From Alopecurus myosuroides (lineage: Eukaryota > Streptophyta > Magnoliopsida > Poales > Poaceae): 64,000 nucleotides of DNA. The stretch spans positions 421,567 to 485,566 of the forward strand of contig JAPCYS010001431.1 of the NCBI GenBank assembly GCA_028641055.1. The letters are read 5' to 3'. Position numbers and translations under genes: made by a program. Under the pieces are notes generated by a model. The model saw only the letters and a program-made list of their open reading frames with translations. It searched no databases and was not told the origin of the DNA. Positions 37,365 through 48,987 of the stretch are shown piece after piece (position 1 is the stretch's first letter; each line of letters starts with the position of its first letter).

Positions 37365-38882
37365 TCAATAATTGTCATAGCACTCCATAAAATAGCAATC
37401 ACAATTGCAAATATAAGTGAAGCTCAATAAATCATGATCAAAATGAGAATCATATGTGTATATATTTTTATTGTTTAGTATCAATTCAAGTATTCTCACA
37501 GAAGATCTATGATCAAATTTATGTTTATTACTACACTCAAAGGTGGGAACATGCTTATTATTTTCATCATGAAAATTGCAACTTAATTTGCAAATATAAG
37601 TGAAGAGCAATTTATTAGCACATGTATGTGACAAGTATTGTGGCAAACCAAACATATGTGTAAATCATGTTCATATGTAGGAAGTTCTAGCTTATGTACC
37701 CAAGGTAAAACAATGTTCAATTCAGCCACTTTATCACAAGTTATGCATATATGATCCACTATAAAAATTCCACTCATGTTATAGTCACCAATCAAGTTAA
37801 AAGTGAAAGAAGAAACATAATTGCTAGAATTTACATATGAAATTTCAGCAACCTTTTTCATAGCACTTTGCACATTAATTGATTCATTTAACATGATGTA
37901 ATCCACAATATCATTAGGTGGTATTTTAGCAAGTACTTCTTTATGTGAAATCAAAACCACATGATTAAATTTCGAAATTTAGCACATTATCACATGTAGT
38001 TGGACTATCTATGCTTGTTAACTCACAAGAATCAACTAGCAATTTAGTGGGTTCACATAAATCAATACTTGAGAGGGGTAATACGAAATCAGCACCTTTA
38101 TTAATAGCATCCTCCTCAGAATAATTAGGTACCAATTCAACTATCTCAAGTGGTGATGCAGGTTCTACTTGTTGTGGCTCCCTTTCTTCAAAAGTAACCT
38201 GCATATCACAAGAAAAAAAACTAGGCACAATGGTATGCTCCTCCAATGAATGTGATGGTGGTGGTGGTGTAGGTTGTATATAGGCTCCCTTTCTTCAAAA
38301 GCAAACCTGCACATCACAAGACACAACACTAGGAGTAGACATAGTTACATTAGTAGAAACAGCCTCATAGGTCTTCTTAACCTCTACAGATCTCATAACC
38401 AATGGTTGATGTCTAATTCTTTTAAATGTTGTAGGACTTTCATGTATTATCCAATCTCTCTTTTTATTCCAAAAGAATTGTAAATCAGGATAATGGCTAT
38501 CAAAATTAACCTTATAGATAGTGCACCAAGAATCACTCAACAAAAGGTGACAACAAGTAAATGCTCTAGGAAACACATGACACCTAACTAGTATTTTATG
38601 ATCATGAATAGTTAACGGAATGAAAGTAGCATGAGTAATGGGAAGTGGAGCACCATTAGTTTCTAACATAAATGAAGTGCGAGTTGCATAAGTTGTCAAC
38701 TGTAATGCTTCAACAACCTCAATACTAACAAAACTATACCACCGTGTACCCTTATCAAGAGTAATAGCAACAGTACTACCATTGATGTCTCCGCTGAAGT
38801 GGAACAAATTTGGTGCAAGTATTCCACTAGAATCCTCCTCCCAGAAAGCATCACTGCATACAGAAGAACTAGAAAACTCCAT
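37365..38882 (-). pseudogene. Element B coding region: retropepsin-like protein, rest unknown
   Basis: From ATG 38882 a 195-residue frame runs to TGA 38295. Its layout resembles a retroviral-type aspartic protease: FSGDINGSTVAITLDKGTRW with Lys where the catalytic motif has Thr or Ser, SIEVVEALQL, then VRCHVFPRAFTCCHLLLSDS in the place of the usual LLGRPW segment. The start MEFSSSS sits where element A has MDLSSG. The frame continues in phase at 38246-37965 (acidic, unrecognised), shifts near 37965, and goes on in 37960-37583 and 37655-37365, which are Cys/His/Ile-rich with no family I recognise. A ~40-bp near-duplicate (around 38186 and 38287) lies at the first stop. No gag core, RT or integrase is seen, so B needs helper proteins, probably from A-type elements. 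Confidence 0.5.
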
Positions 38883-40861
38883 TGATTAACTTGTTAGTAA
38901 CAAAATAACAATGGGATGTGGTGTTCTCTCACAACTCACTCAAAAATCTAGCAAGACAATAGATTATCTTACCGTTCCAAAGTGAATAGAAATACTTACC
39001 AACAAGTAGTGGCAACTAATATGCTTTGATGTGAAGAAGAGAATACCCAGGGTGCTAACAATCACAAGACAAACAAGGTATATGGTGGGGCTTGGTATGG
39101 ATACCTAACAACACCAAAATAACAATTCCTATTTGCTGTCCAATGTGATATAAAAAGCACAGGAAACACACACCAAGTATGGAGACAAATGTGGCAATGC
39201 AAATATATGGAGGAAATTTTGCAATGCACTGGAAAGACACTAGCCAAGCTCAAATAATATTCAGGCACAAGATTGCTCAATGGTGTGTCAATATAGCAAT
39301 GATGAAAACAGCTCCAAAAATATATCAATGTATCTCAAGGCCTTTTTGCTTTTTCTCTATTTTGTTTTTCTCTTTTTTCTGTTTTCTCTTTTTTTTTTTA
39401 ATACTTTTTACTGGCCAAATAACAACACTAGGAGCAGTACTGTCAAGTGATAACAATGCTATGAATAATGTGACACAAATATATGATAAAGAGCAGCCTG
39501 AAAACGAGCAAAATATAGCTAGTCTTATGGGTTGTGTACCTAAAATTTTGCTGTAGAAAGGCTCTGGCTAAGGCTCACAAAGTTCAGCAGAAAATCTAGG
39601 AAGAAAATAGCTCACGATGTGTGGCCGGCAACACGTAACAAGTCCACGCGGCAAATAACAGTATGCGGGGGCAAATAGCAGTACTAGCAGATGCTTTCTG
39701 TTTGAGGCAAACGGGAGCAGCGGTTTCCGCGCGTGCGAGTAGCGACGCAATGATTGGAAAACAGCAATAGCGCGTGGTCTGCGTGTGGCCCAGGTGAACT
39801 TTGTGGGTAGCACTAAAATAATCCGGACGGGAGTTGGAGGGACGGAAACGTGGACTGTCGGATCCTGCCAACGCGGAAACAGTAGCGATTATAGGGGAGC
39901 AGCGACCAACGAAACCGACAAGGATAGCGCCTAGGGCTCGGATTCCAAGGCGATTATGGGGTCGCGCAAGTCAACGATGCGCGCGCGCGGAGACAGGGGA
40001 AAATAAATGCGCGTATTTTTTGTCTCTTTTGGCAGGTAGTGGTTAACTGCGCGGAAATCGCTCGATGGGGGTTCGCTCGACGGGATTCGCTCGCCTGGCC
40101 GCGCGTGGACCAAGTCCAGGACAAAGCGAGCAGCAACGAGGTGGGCCGCGCGACACGGAAAACGTGCGAGCGGGATTGGCGTGGAAACCAGCGCGGAGTA
40201 TTCCTATGGAATCTGTTCCGATGCAAGTGGGGCTCGCGGGGACCTGAGTGTGCGATGCGGCTGGATTCGACAGAAACCGCGTGGACTTCTGCCGCGGATA
40301 GTGCGTGGATTGGCGCGGAAAGCAACGCGGAGCGCGGCGCGATTCTGTTGTGGACAGCGATGGGTATGCGACAGCGTGGCGTGGATGTTTGGCGCGGAAC
40401 CTGCTGGCGCACGGAAACCTACGCGGAAAAGAAACCGACAGCGATAAAGAGCATGCGTGGGCGGCGTTTTTGGCAGGTACTGATCGGAAAAGTGGATGCA
40501 CGCGAATATGGACAGAAACAAGCGGATGCCCAATGATTGAAAACAGCGCGCGGACAATGGATCTAGGGCAATGCGCAGTAGGTTTGGGCAATATTTTTGG
40601 CGAATTTTCGGTATAAATCTAAACAAAAGATGAACTAGATGAACCCTAACCCTAACTCGAAAATTTCAAGCACAAAAGGAGAAAAGAAACACAAAATCAA
40701 CACGAACAGCAACTAGGGATTGCAAATTGGGGATGATCTAAGGCGATGGCAATGATCTACTCTATTTTTGTGGGGCAATTTTCTGGATAGGTAATAAAAA
40801 CACTCAAAGTAAAGGTAAAATTTGATAGCTCACCGAGGCAACCTGTAATCTGATACCAAGA
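38883..40861 (-). mobile_element. Leader of element B, including PBS
   Basis: Positions 38940-39590 align with leader A (33760-34330), including CCAAAGTGAATAGA, GGGGCTTGGTATGGATACCT and CTGTAGAAAGGCT. Positions 39600-40600 are GC-rich and hold GCGCGGAAA and CGCGTGGA-type motifs repeated irregularly, unlike the CGGCAG repeats of A. ORFs there on both strands are compositional. The PBS (minus strand TGGTATCAGATT) is at 40847-40858. I see no gene. Confidence 0.72.
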
Positions 40862-41784
40862 TGATAAGGGGTGGCCAATCTTCTCAGTGAACTCACAGAT
40901 AACTTCTGTATTGATAACTAGTGCGCCACTAAGAACTCTCCGGCTGATCCCTGATGCCAGTGCAAAAGATAGCAACCCAATGGATATTCAACTCCACACT
41001 CTTGCACAAGTAATCCACCGACTACAAGTGGTTCTGTACCGTCTTATTCCCAGTGGAACAGCAGGTATCACGTAAAGTTTGCAGATGAACTTCCAGATGA
41101 AAGGCTTACAAGCAGTTTCAATTAGAGGTCTAGGGTTTTTGGTTTTAACGTAGTCTAATCTATTCCACACGCAGGTGGTAGCTATATATGAGGGAGGGGT
41201 GCGGCCACAAGCTCCTTGCGCAAGCAAACCCTCTCCTACATGACTAGGACTCCTATTTCCTAACACATATGGATACAAACCGACCCCACACAAAGGGGTG
41301 CGGCCATATTGGTATACAGACCAATTGGACTCGTTTTGGAAACTGGCAGAAAACTATTCGTGGCTTGTTTCGGTCACCACGGCTTGCACGAGTCGAATTT
41401 CTTGATGGGGCCGGATTCATTGGAAAGCCCATCAAATTCCCTGTCCGTAGAGTGCTTGTTTGCTGTATTTGGAGCCCGTATGAAGAATCCATGACTATTT
41501 CAAATTCGGGACTCCTGGCAGTCCGAACTGAAACATCAATTCCTTGTAGTTGTTTTCCATGCCTCCTTCTTCTGCTCCTTGCTTCCTCTTCTCCGTCCAT
41601 GTTTGTGTTATCAATAAACCTAATCATACATATCATAGGCTTAGGTAGTATAACGTTCTCACAAACACAAACATTATTTATTAATAGGAAAGAATTCACC
41701 TTATAATAAACATCAGTGAGACTCAATATTTCCTTCCAACTCAAGCATGAATAAACCTCATGGACCTCTATTATGTCCATATCA
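40862..41784 (-). repeat. LTR-B, right copy (923 bp)
   Basis: Begins TGATAAGGGG and ends GTCCATATCA on the plus strand, followed by AGAAC (41785-41789), the target duplication shared with 27945-27949. Confidence 0.85.
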
Positions 41785-41992
41785 AGAACCAAGCAACTAG
41801 TCCCACTTTGCTACCCCCTTCCGGCTCATGCAGAGGGGCCAGGACGGCAGTTCTGTCTTTTTCTACAACGGGGCTAGGGTTTCACCGGAGAGGGGCTCCG
41901 GAGCGTCTGAATCCCACTAATTCCCATGGTATGCCATAGCATGTGTGTTAGAGTGTTACATGTGTCTTGGATGCCAAAGATACCATCACTCC
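41785..41992. repeat. Satellite block 2 (part of one monomer)
   Basis: Continues the monomer interrupted at 27949 (AGAACCAAGCAACTAG) and runs to ATCACTCC, where the next element inserted. Confidence 0.93.
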
Positions 41993-44137
41993 TGATGTAG
42001 ACGTTTGCCCGATCTTTCACCGCAATAACCACCGAGATAACTATTCTCCCAATCACGTGAGCGATACACGTAACCTGAAGAACATGGATAGATTTAGGCG
42101 AGAAACGCACGAACCCTCTTGGCAGATCCAAGAACACTCGCACCTTTATTTCATGCCAAGCTAGACAACTCTAGGCAGATCCAAGAGCCCACTAGCCACG
42201 AACGAACCCTCTTGGCAGATCCAAAAACACTCGCACCTTTATTTGCAAAGATAACTGACGAACGTCCGAGACGCCGCCTACACGCCGATCCCCTAGGGAC
42301 GGTGGTAACCTGGAACTTTTAGTTTCTAATATTTTCAACCTGTCCAAAATCCTAGGGCTTGGCTCTCTTTATATAAGAGCCAACTCCTAGTCGGTTGGAC
42401 AGACCCAAACCGACTCCTAACCTAATTGGATACAAACCGGCCCATTTAGAGGCTCGGCCACATATGCGGCTCGCAGGCCTTAGACATATACATCGTGGTT
42501 TATTGTCCTAGCGTGCTAACCTGTAGATGCCCGTATCATCCTCCCTTTCTTCAAAAGGCGTTGTCCTCAACGCCAGAAGGTCTTCTCCGGCGCTTGTGCC
42601 GTCAAATTATCATATCGCCACGCTTCTACATCCTCAAGTCATGCTCGCATACCACACCACATCCTCCCTCTTAGCTAGCTAGACTTGTTCTTGGCGCCAT
42701 CCATGTTTAGCACCACCAACATTATTTAGACACATAATCTGTCAAATTGCATCTGTAAACGCACCATGCAAACCACCCCTGACACAGCAGGACAGACTCC
42801 TGTACCCCAAGGGTCCAAATAAGCTGAATACGCCCACGGATGCAATCTGAAATAGTGGAGGTCAACTGAGTGCATCACCCAAGACAAACAGGACAAATTC
42901 CTGCACCCCTTGAATCCAAATGAACCAAGTTCACCGTCCGTGAAAATATAAACTAGCGTCTCCTTTTTATTTTGTCTCCATGTCTGTCACAAACTGTACC
43001 AAAAATTTGAAACGTGTAGATGCGCAAATCTGCACGTAAATCCGTTTTTTTTTTCATCCGCCCGCAAAACCTCACGGAATATATTTTGTCCTTTTTGAGC
43101 CGATACCCCATACTCGTAATAGGAGCTAACGGCCGACCAGCTCCGTCATTTTTTTATTCGTGACATGGACTACACGCACAAGGAAGCCAGGCAGCTCCCT
43201 TGTTTTTTTAACAAAAGATCCAATCCCAATCTTTTTTTTTTCTTTCCTTGTACGGAACATGGATATGAACCGATCTGCACTTTCCGTTTCTTGTCCTTCC
43301 ACGCGATTTTTTTCTGATCCGATCTGCACAGGGAGCCAACTTACGTCAGGTTTCTCGTTTCCATTGCTGCATCCTCGGAAACAAACGCCGTCCCTGCCGG
43401 ACTCCATGCACGATCGCGGACAAACGATATCTCTCCGAAATTGGAAACTGAATACGGCCTTCGATCTCCCTCCATGCACAAGATGCAATCCACTCGTCGC
43501 TCTTCCTCCAAACAATTTCAGCAAAAGTAAATTTGTCAATCTTTGCAAAACCAGCAGATCTATTTTCAACCGAACAAACTCGCTCGCGGTGATCAACCTG
43601 GCGCTCTGATACCACATGATGTAGACGTTTGCCCGATCTTTCACCGCAAGAACCACCGAGATAACTATTCTCCCAATCACGTGAGCGATACACGTAACCT
43701 GAAGAACATGGATAGATTTAGGCGAGAAACGCACGAACCCTCTTGGCAGATCCAAGAACACTCGCACCTTTATTTCACGCCAAGCTAGACAACTCTAGGC
43801 AGATCCAAGAGCCCCCTAGCCACGAACGAACCTTTATTTGCAAAGATAACTGACGAACGTCCGAGACGCCGCCTACACGCCGATCCCCTAGGGACGGTGG
43901 TAACCGGGAACTTTTAGTTCTACATAATTTTCAACCTGTCCAAAATCCTAGGGCTTGGCTCTCTTTATATAAGAGCCAACTCCTAGTCGGTTGGACAGAC
44001 CCAAACCGACTCCTAACCTAATTGGATACAAACCGGCCCATTTAGAAGGCTCGGCCACAATATGCGGCTCGCAGGCCTTAGACATTATACATCGTGGTTT
44101 ATTGTCCTAGCGTGCTAACCTGTAGATGCCCGTATCA
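41993..44137 (-). mobile_element. 2.1-kb non-autonomous LTR retrotransposon (TSD ACTCC)
   Basis: LTRs at 41993-42538 (546 bp) and 43617-44137 (521 bp) start TGATGTAGACG and end CCCGTATCA on the plus strand. A ~29-bp deletion and a few substitutions distinguish them. The internal 1078 bp (42539-43616) has a PBS (minus TGGTATCAGAGCGCC, 43600-43614) and a polypurine tract (minus CTTTTGAAGAAAGGGAGGA before 42538), but no gag, RT or integrase frame. Longer minus ORFs (for example 43126-43767) mostly read through the LTR and PBS. ACTCC flanks both ends (41988-41992, 44138-44142), and the satellite continues in phase. It must use enzymes of another element; its ends and PBS type resemble the CRM-like group, but that link is inference. 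Confidence 0.85.
42361..42381 (-). promoter_or_regulatory. TATA box inside an inverted repeat, small LTR element
   Basis: GGCTCT...AGAGCC brackets CTTTATATA; on the minus strand the centre reads CTTATATAAAG, a strong TATA box. The other LTR has the same at 43958-43978. Confidence 0.6.
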
Positions 44138-45714
44138 ACTCCCTGTGTTATGGCCTCACCGGCATCGGATTCCCTCGTCCGGGTTCGAGGACTGCTCACA
44201 CCCCGAAACTCCCGGATCTTACAGAACGGGGGGAACCTTGCCCATAGGTGGGCCATACCATTGTATTGGGTGTTGCTTGGGCCTAACATGACACAACAAA
44301 GCAACTAGTTCCACTTTGCTACCCCCTTCCCGCTCACGTAGAGGGACCAGGACGGCAGTTCCGTCTTTTTCTACAGCGGGGCTAGGGTTTCACCGGAGAG
44401 GGGCTCCGGAGCATCAGAATCTCACCAAGTCCCATGGTATGCCATAACATGTGAGTTAGAGTGTTCCATGTGTCTTGGATGCCAAATATACCATCACTCC
44501 CTGTGTTATGGCCTCACCGGCGTCGGATTCCCTCTTCCGGGTTCAAGGACTGCTCACACACCCCGAAACTCCCGGATCTGACGGAACGCGGGGGAACCTT
44601 TCCAATAGGTGGGCCCTACCATTGTCTTGGGTGTTCCTTGGGCCTAACATTACACAACCAAGCAACTAGTTCCACTTTGCTACCCCCTTCCCGCTCACGT
44701 AGAGGGGCCAGGACGACAGTTCCGTCTTTTTCTATAGCGGGGCTAGGGTTTCACCGGAGAGGGGCTCCGAAGCGTCTGAATCCCACCAATTCCCCATGGT
44801 ATTCCATACCATGTGTGTTATAGTGTTCCATGTGTATTGGATGCCAAAGATACCATGACTCCCTTTGTTATGGCCTCACCGACGTCGGATTCCCTCTTCC
44901 GGTTTCCAGGATTGCTCACACACCCCGAAACTCCCGGATCTGACGGAACGCGGGGAACCTTGCCAATAGGTGGGCCCTACCATTATGTTGGGTGTTCCTT
45001 GGGCCTAACATGACACAACCAAGAAACTAGTTCCACTTTGCTACCCCCTTCCGGCTCACGTAGAGGGGCCAGGACGGCAGTTCCGTTTTTTTTCTACAGC
45101 GGGGCTAGGGTTTCACCGGAGAGGGGCTCCGGAGCGTCTGAATCCCACCAAGTCCCATGGTATTCCAAACCATATGTTTTAGAGTGTTCCCTGTGTCTTG
45201 GATGCCAAAGATACCATCACTCCCTGTGTAATGGCCTCACCGGCGTCGGATTCCCTATTCGGGGTTCCACGACTGCTCACACACTCCGAAACTATCGGAT
45301 CTGACGGAACGTGGGGAACCTTGCCAATATGTGGGCCCTACCATTGTCCTGGGTGTTTCTGGTGCCTAAAATGACACAACCAAGCAACTAGTTCTACTTT
45401 TCTACCCCTTCCGGTTCACGTAGAGGTGCCAGGACGGCAGTTCCGTCTTTTTCTACAGCGGGGCTAGGGTTTTACCGGAGAGGGGCTCTGGAGCGTCTGA
45501 ATCCCACCAAGTCCCTTGGTATTCCATACCAAGTGTGTTAGAGTGTGAAATTTGTATTGGATGCCAAATATCCCATCAGTCCCTGTGTTATGGCCTCACC
45601 GGCGTCGGATTCCCTCTTCCGGGTTCGAGGACTCCTCACACCCGAAACTCCCGGATCTGACGGAACAGGGTGAACCTTGCCAATAGGTGGGCCCTACCAT
45701 TGTATTGGGTGTTC
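44138..45714. repeat. Satellite block 3 (about 4.4 monomers)
   Basis: Resumes at ACTCCCTGTG in phase with 41992. It includes monomers matching block-1 variants: the GTGAGTTAG type near 44452 and the CCATATGTTTTAGAG type near 45171. It ends at TGTTC, the target duplication of the Tat element. Confidence 0.93.
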
Positions 45715-46178
45715 TGATGGAGGGATGATAACCCGGTAGGCTAATACCAAGGTGTAAGTCGGCCCAAAGGGAACCGCGCAAGACTCGGCTCAAGGAAAGG
45801 TAGCTTCTAGAAGGCCCAAGGAGTGGAGTAGGCCTCGTAACCCGGATTGTGGGTTGCGGTAAGGAAACTTAGGGTTTGTATGCGGTGACTGGGTAGGATT
45901 CCGAGTATGCCTTGGATAGGAAGCCAGGGGGCCGGGTAATATATAAACCGGCTCCTAGGGTTAGATGGCGACGAGCTTTACCAGATATTCGAGTTCCCCT
46001 GTAATACGAGAGTTGAGATTGTAACCCTGGATCGGAGACTCTGCGACTTGATTGCCAGAGCTACCAGATCGATTGATAACATGATCTCCCTTGAGCTAAA
46101 CCCTCTCGCCAATACCAGAGTCGAATTGCCCCAAGATAAGTTACCCCCGGTAATGTCTGTCGTGATTATCCCACGACA
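45715..46178 (+). repeat. 5' LTR of the Tat element
   Basis: Starts TGATGGAGGGATG and ends CCCACGACA. A TATATAAA box is at 45940-45947, followed about 25 bp on by the presumed transcription start region. Confidence 0.9.
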
Positions 46179-46179
46179 G

Positions 46180-46197
46180 TTGGCGCCCACCGTGGGG
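46180..46197 (+). other. Primer-binding site of the Tat element
   Basis: TTGGCGCCCACCGTGGGG follows the LTR by one base. It would pair with a tRNA ending in GGCGCCA, not with initiator tRNA-Met. I do not assign the tRNA. Confidence 0.7.
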
Positions 46198-46242
46198 CCT
46201 GCGTCCAAGGGTGTTTACATCACGGGAGAAGCTCGGGAGAGC

Positions 46243-48718
46243 ATGAAGAACCTCGTCATCGGCGAGATCTACACCAACCCTGAAGGAGAAAAGATGGTGA
46301 ACGATTTTGGCTGGGGGCCAGAGTCGGATTTGCTGGATGCCGGATCTATCGTCACAATCGGCCGGGTCAACATCTTCGTCGGCATGGTACGTACGTCCGG
46401 TTCAATTGCTGATAATGTTGAATATGATTCCGTGTCAGGAGGGGCGACTTGCGTTCAGTCGGACGGGGAAGAGTCGGTCGGGACGATCGACCCGATAGAA
46501 GAGCCCGCCACGAAGAGGGAACAACCGGAGGAGCCGGCATGGACCCCGCGTGGCCGGGTCACGAGGGAAGATGATACCGAGTCTATCCTGCACCTGCTGG
46601 AGGATCGGTACGAAGAGGATAGTTGCGATGAGGAAGAGTATGAATCTGCACCAGGCATCGCGCGTCAGGTCGCGGTCTACACGGCCCCTGCGACCAATCT
46701 TAATCAGGGGGACGTGACTACGGCCGCGGTCGGAGCGGCGCGAGCACTGGCTCAGCAACAAAACCCGGTTGATGGAAATCCGGTCATAGCCCGGGTTGAC
46801 GGAGAGTCGGCTTCAGTCACCAGCAACACCCCGGAAAGTAAATTGCAAAGAAACATGTTTGGGTTTATGACGAACAGAACGCCAGGAGCAGGGCCCTCGA
46901 ATCCGCGAAATCCGGCTCTGTTCAACAATAACCTGATCTTGGATCCTACGGTGCTAGCAACGGTGGTAACCCTGTAAAACGCAGCGGCACACGCTGCGGA
47001 TATGGATGTGGCCCGTCGTGTATTGGACCAGCAGAGGAGAGATATAGAAGCCGAGAGGGAAGGGATAGCAGCGCGCAGGCGCGAGCTGGAAGCATTGGAG
47101 AACCGGCTCCAGGTTCAGTCAACCAGGATGCATAATCAGAGGTACCAAACGAGATTACCGGCAATGGGAGGAACTTTAAACCCGGCCGCGCTGTTTATTA
47201 CACCTCAGGACCAACCTATTCCAGCGGTGAATCAGGAAACCGTACCTCGGGACCAACCTATTCCAGCTGGGAGGACAGCCGGCAAACGTACAAGCCGGGT
47301 TACCAACATTGCAAACAGGGATCATAACTGGCAATACAGCACCACCACCACCACCGCCACGATTTCACACTCCACGAGGTCACTTCAATAATAACATGGA
47401 CAATGTGTATGCCACAACATTGGCATTGGATCGCATCCCCGTAAGAGAGTCACCCCATGCGGAGGAGACCCGGCGAGCGATAGATCTATTGCGCATAGTA
47501 GTGGCACAGCAAGCCAATTACCCGGATAACAGGAGTGGAATGCATGGAACGCCGTATGTTAGCCGGCATAACGGAGACATCGGTAATATTCAGACAAGCT
47601 CAGCACGGCGGAGGGCAGAGCAGCAGCAAATGCCGCCTCCTCCCCGTAGACTAGCAACACCTGCAGTATCAGCGGCACAAGCTATCGTGGACAGTTCTCA
47701 AGCCAGGCGAGCAGCAGCCGGGTCTGCGGTACGAGAGCCGGTAGCGGTTGCACCCCCCTCCGTACCTGCCGCCGGATCACATGTTTCCCGGGTAAGGCCA
47801 GTACCGGCAATCTTAGCTGGGCCCAAGTGTTTGTCGGACGTCATCACAGCCGAGCCTTACCCGGATAAGTTCAAGGAACCGGGTAAAGTAGTCAATTACG
47901 AGCCAACCATGGATCAAGAAACCTGGCTGAGTAGTTATGAGATGGCCATGTCGATTCGCAATGCATCTGAAAATCTGCAAGCCAAGTTTATGTACCTGAT
48001 GATGTCAGAGGGGACAGCAAAGTTATGGTTCAACAATTTGCCGGAAAAATCTATCAATTCGTGGAGTGAGCTGAAAGTTGCATTTATCAAGCACTTCCAT
48101 GGGACGTGCAGGAAGTTATTCACAATCGATGATCTAGAACGATGTGTCCAGAAGAAGGGTGAGTCGGCGCGCAGTTGGGTGCACCGGGTTATGGAAATAC
48201 TTCACTCGTCCACAGATATTCAGCCAAAGGATGCGCTACAGGCCATGGCAAAAACATGCAAGTACATACCCCTAGTGCAAAAGTTAACACGCATGAAATC
48301 TAGTGGGAATGCTTCGGAGGTTACTATGGGAGAGTTGATGGACGCGTGCAACAAGCACGCCACCACGGATACCACAGAGGAGGATGTCGATGACAAGAAA
48401 GCCAAAGCCAACGTAAGCAACAGCGGAAGACCCGGCAATGGATCTGCGCCGGGTAACAATGGAGGAAATAATGGAAACAACCAGAATAAGCGCCCGTACG
48501 AGGGAAGTTCTGAGTTTGTCGCCAACACAGAGGCCGGGTTTGCAAGACCCATAGCAGAAGGAAATTTCAACAGAGGAAACTTTAATGGAGGAAATTACCA
48601 AGGACCGCCAAGGCCGGCTAACCATATAGAGGCCTTCAGGATGCCCTGTCCGCGTCATAGCAGGAACGGTAGGTCGGCTAATCATTCGCTGGAACAGTGC
48701 GTGGATTTACAGAGATGA
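46243..48718 (+). pseudogene. gag: Gag of the Tat element
   Basis: The first plausible ATG is 46243 (MKNLVIGEIYTNPEG); the open frame extends back into the LTR without an earlier sensible start. An acidic N-terminal part reaches TAA 46975-46977, then the same frame goes on (DVARRVLDQQRRDIEAEREG, likely coiled coil) to about 47360, where the frame changes close to a CCACCACCACC run. The second frame (to 48718) has the gag core: MDQETWLSSYEMAMSIRNAS, FMYLMMSEGTAKLWFNNLP, WSELKVAFIKHFHGT, then an Asn/Gly-rich tail and CPRHSRNGRSANHSLEQC, a knuckle-like CX-H-C remnant. One stop and one frameshift disable it. Confidence 0.78.
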
Positions 48719-48987
48719 AAGAATGAGAAAATACAGAAGGCAATGCGAGGCGCAGGCCGGGGAGCAGGACCGGGTCCGGATGGTAACCCGGGCAACGGCC
48801 CACCCCCAGCAGGCAACCCAGGAGGCGGGAATCCGGGTAACCATCAGGGAGGAGCTGGAGGTTTCCAGGCCAACCCCAAGCAATTGGGGTAGTACCACGT
48901 TCACACCACAAGAACTTCTAACAAGGATAGAAAGATACTCAAAAAGGCAGTAAACTCGGTTTCCTCGGCTGTCCCGAGATACCTGAG

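Larger units (their letters stand above)
27950..41784 (-). mobile_element. Composite CRM-like retroelement in the satellite (TSD AGAAC)
   Basis: AGAAC precedes the unit (27945-27949) and follows it (41785-41789), and the satellite monomer continues in phase across it. Inside, on the minus strand, lie an LTR and leader stub, LTR-A, internal A with gag-pol, LTR-A lacking its last few bases, a scrap of LTR-B, LTR-B, internal B without RT or integrase, and LTR-B. LTR-A and LTR-B share the half next to the PBS (TGATAAGGGGTGGCCCAATC) but differ in the other half. One target duplication around two internal regions means the unit was built by recombination between related elements or LTRs, not by two independent insertions. 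CRM affiliation rests on the PBS and on pol reading through the polypurine tract into the LTR. Confidence 0.85.

Noticed and set aside
39954..40626. Several GC-rich ORFs on both strands of leader B
   Set aside because: High GC lowers stop frequency in all frames; no frame stands out and none has a recognisable domain.
27950..41784. Two independent nested insertions of A into B, or B into A
   Set aside because: Neither A nor B has its own target duplication inside the unit; only the outer AGAAC pair is found.
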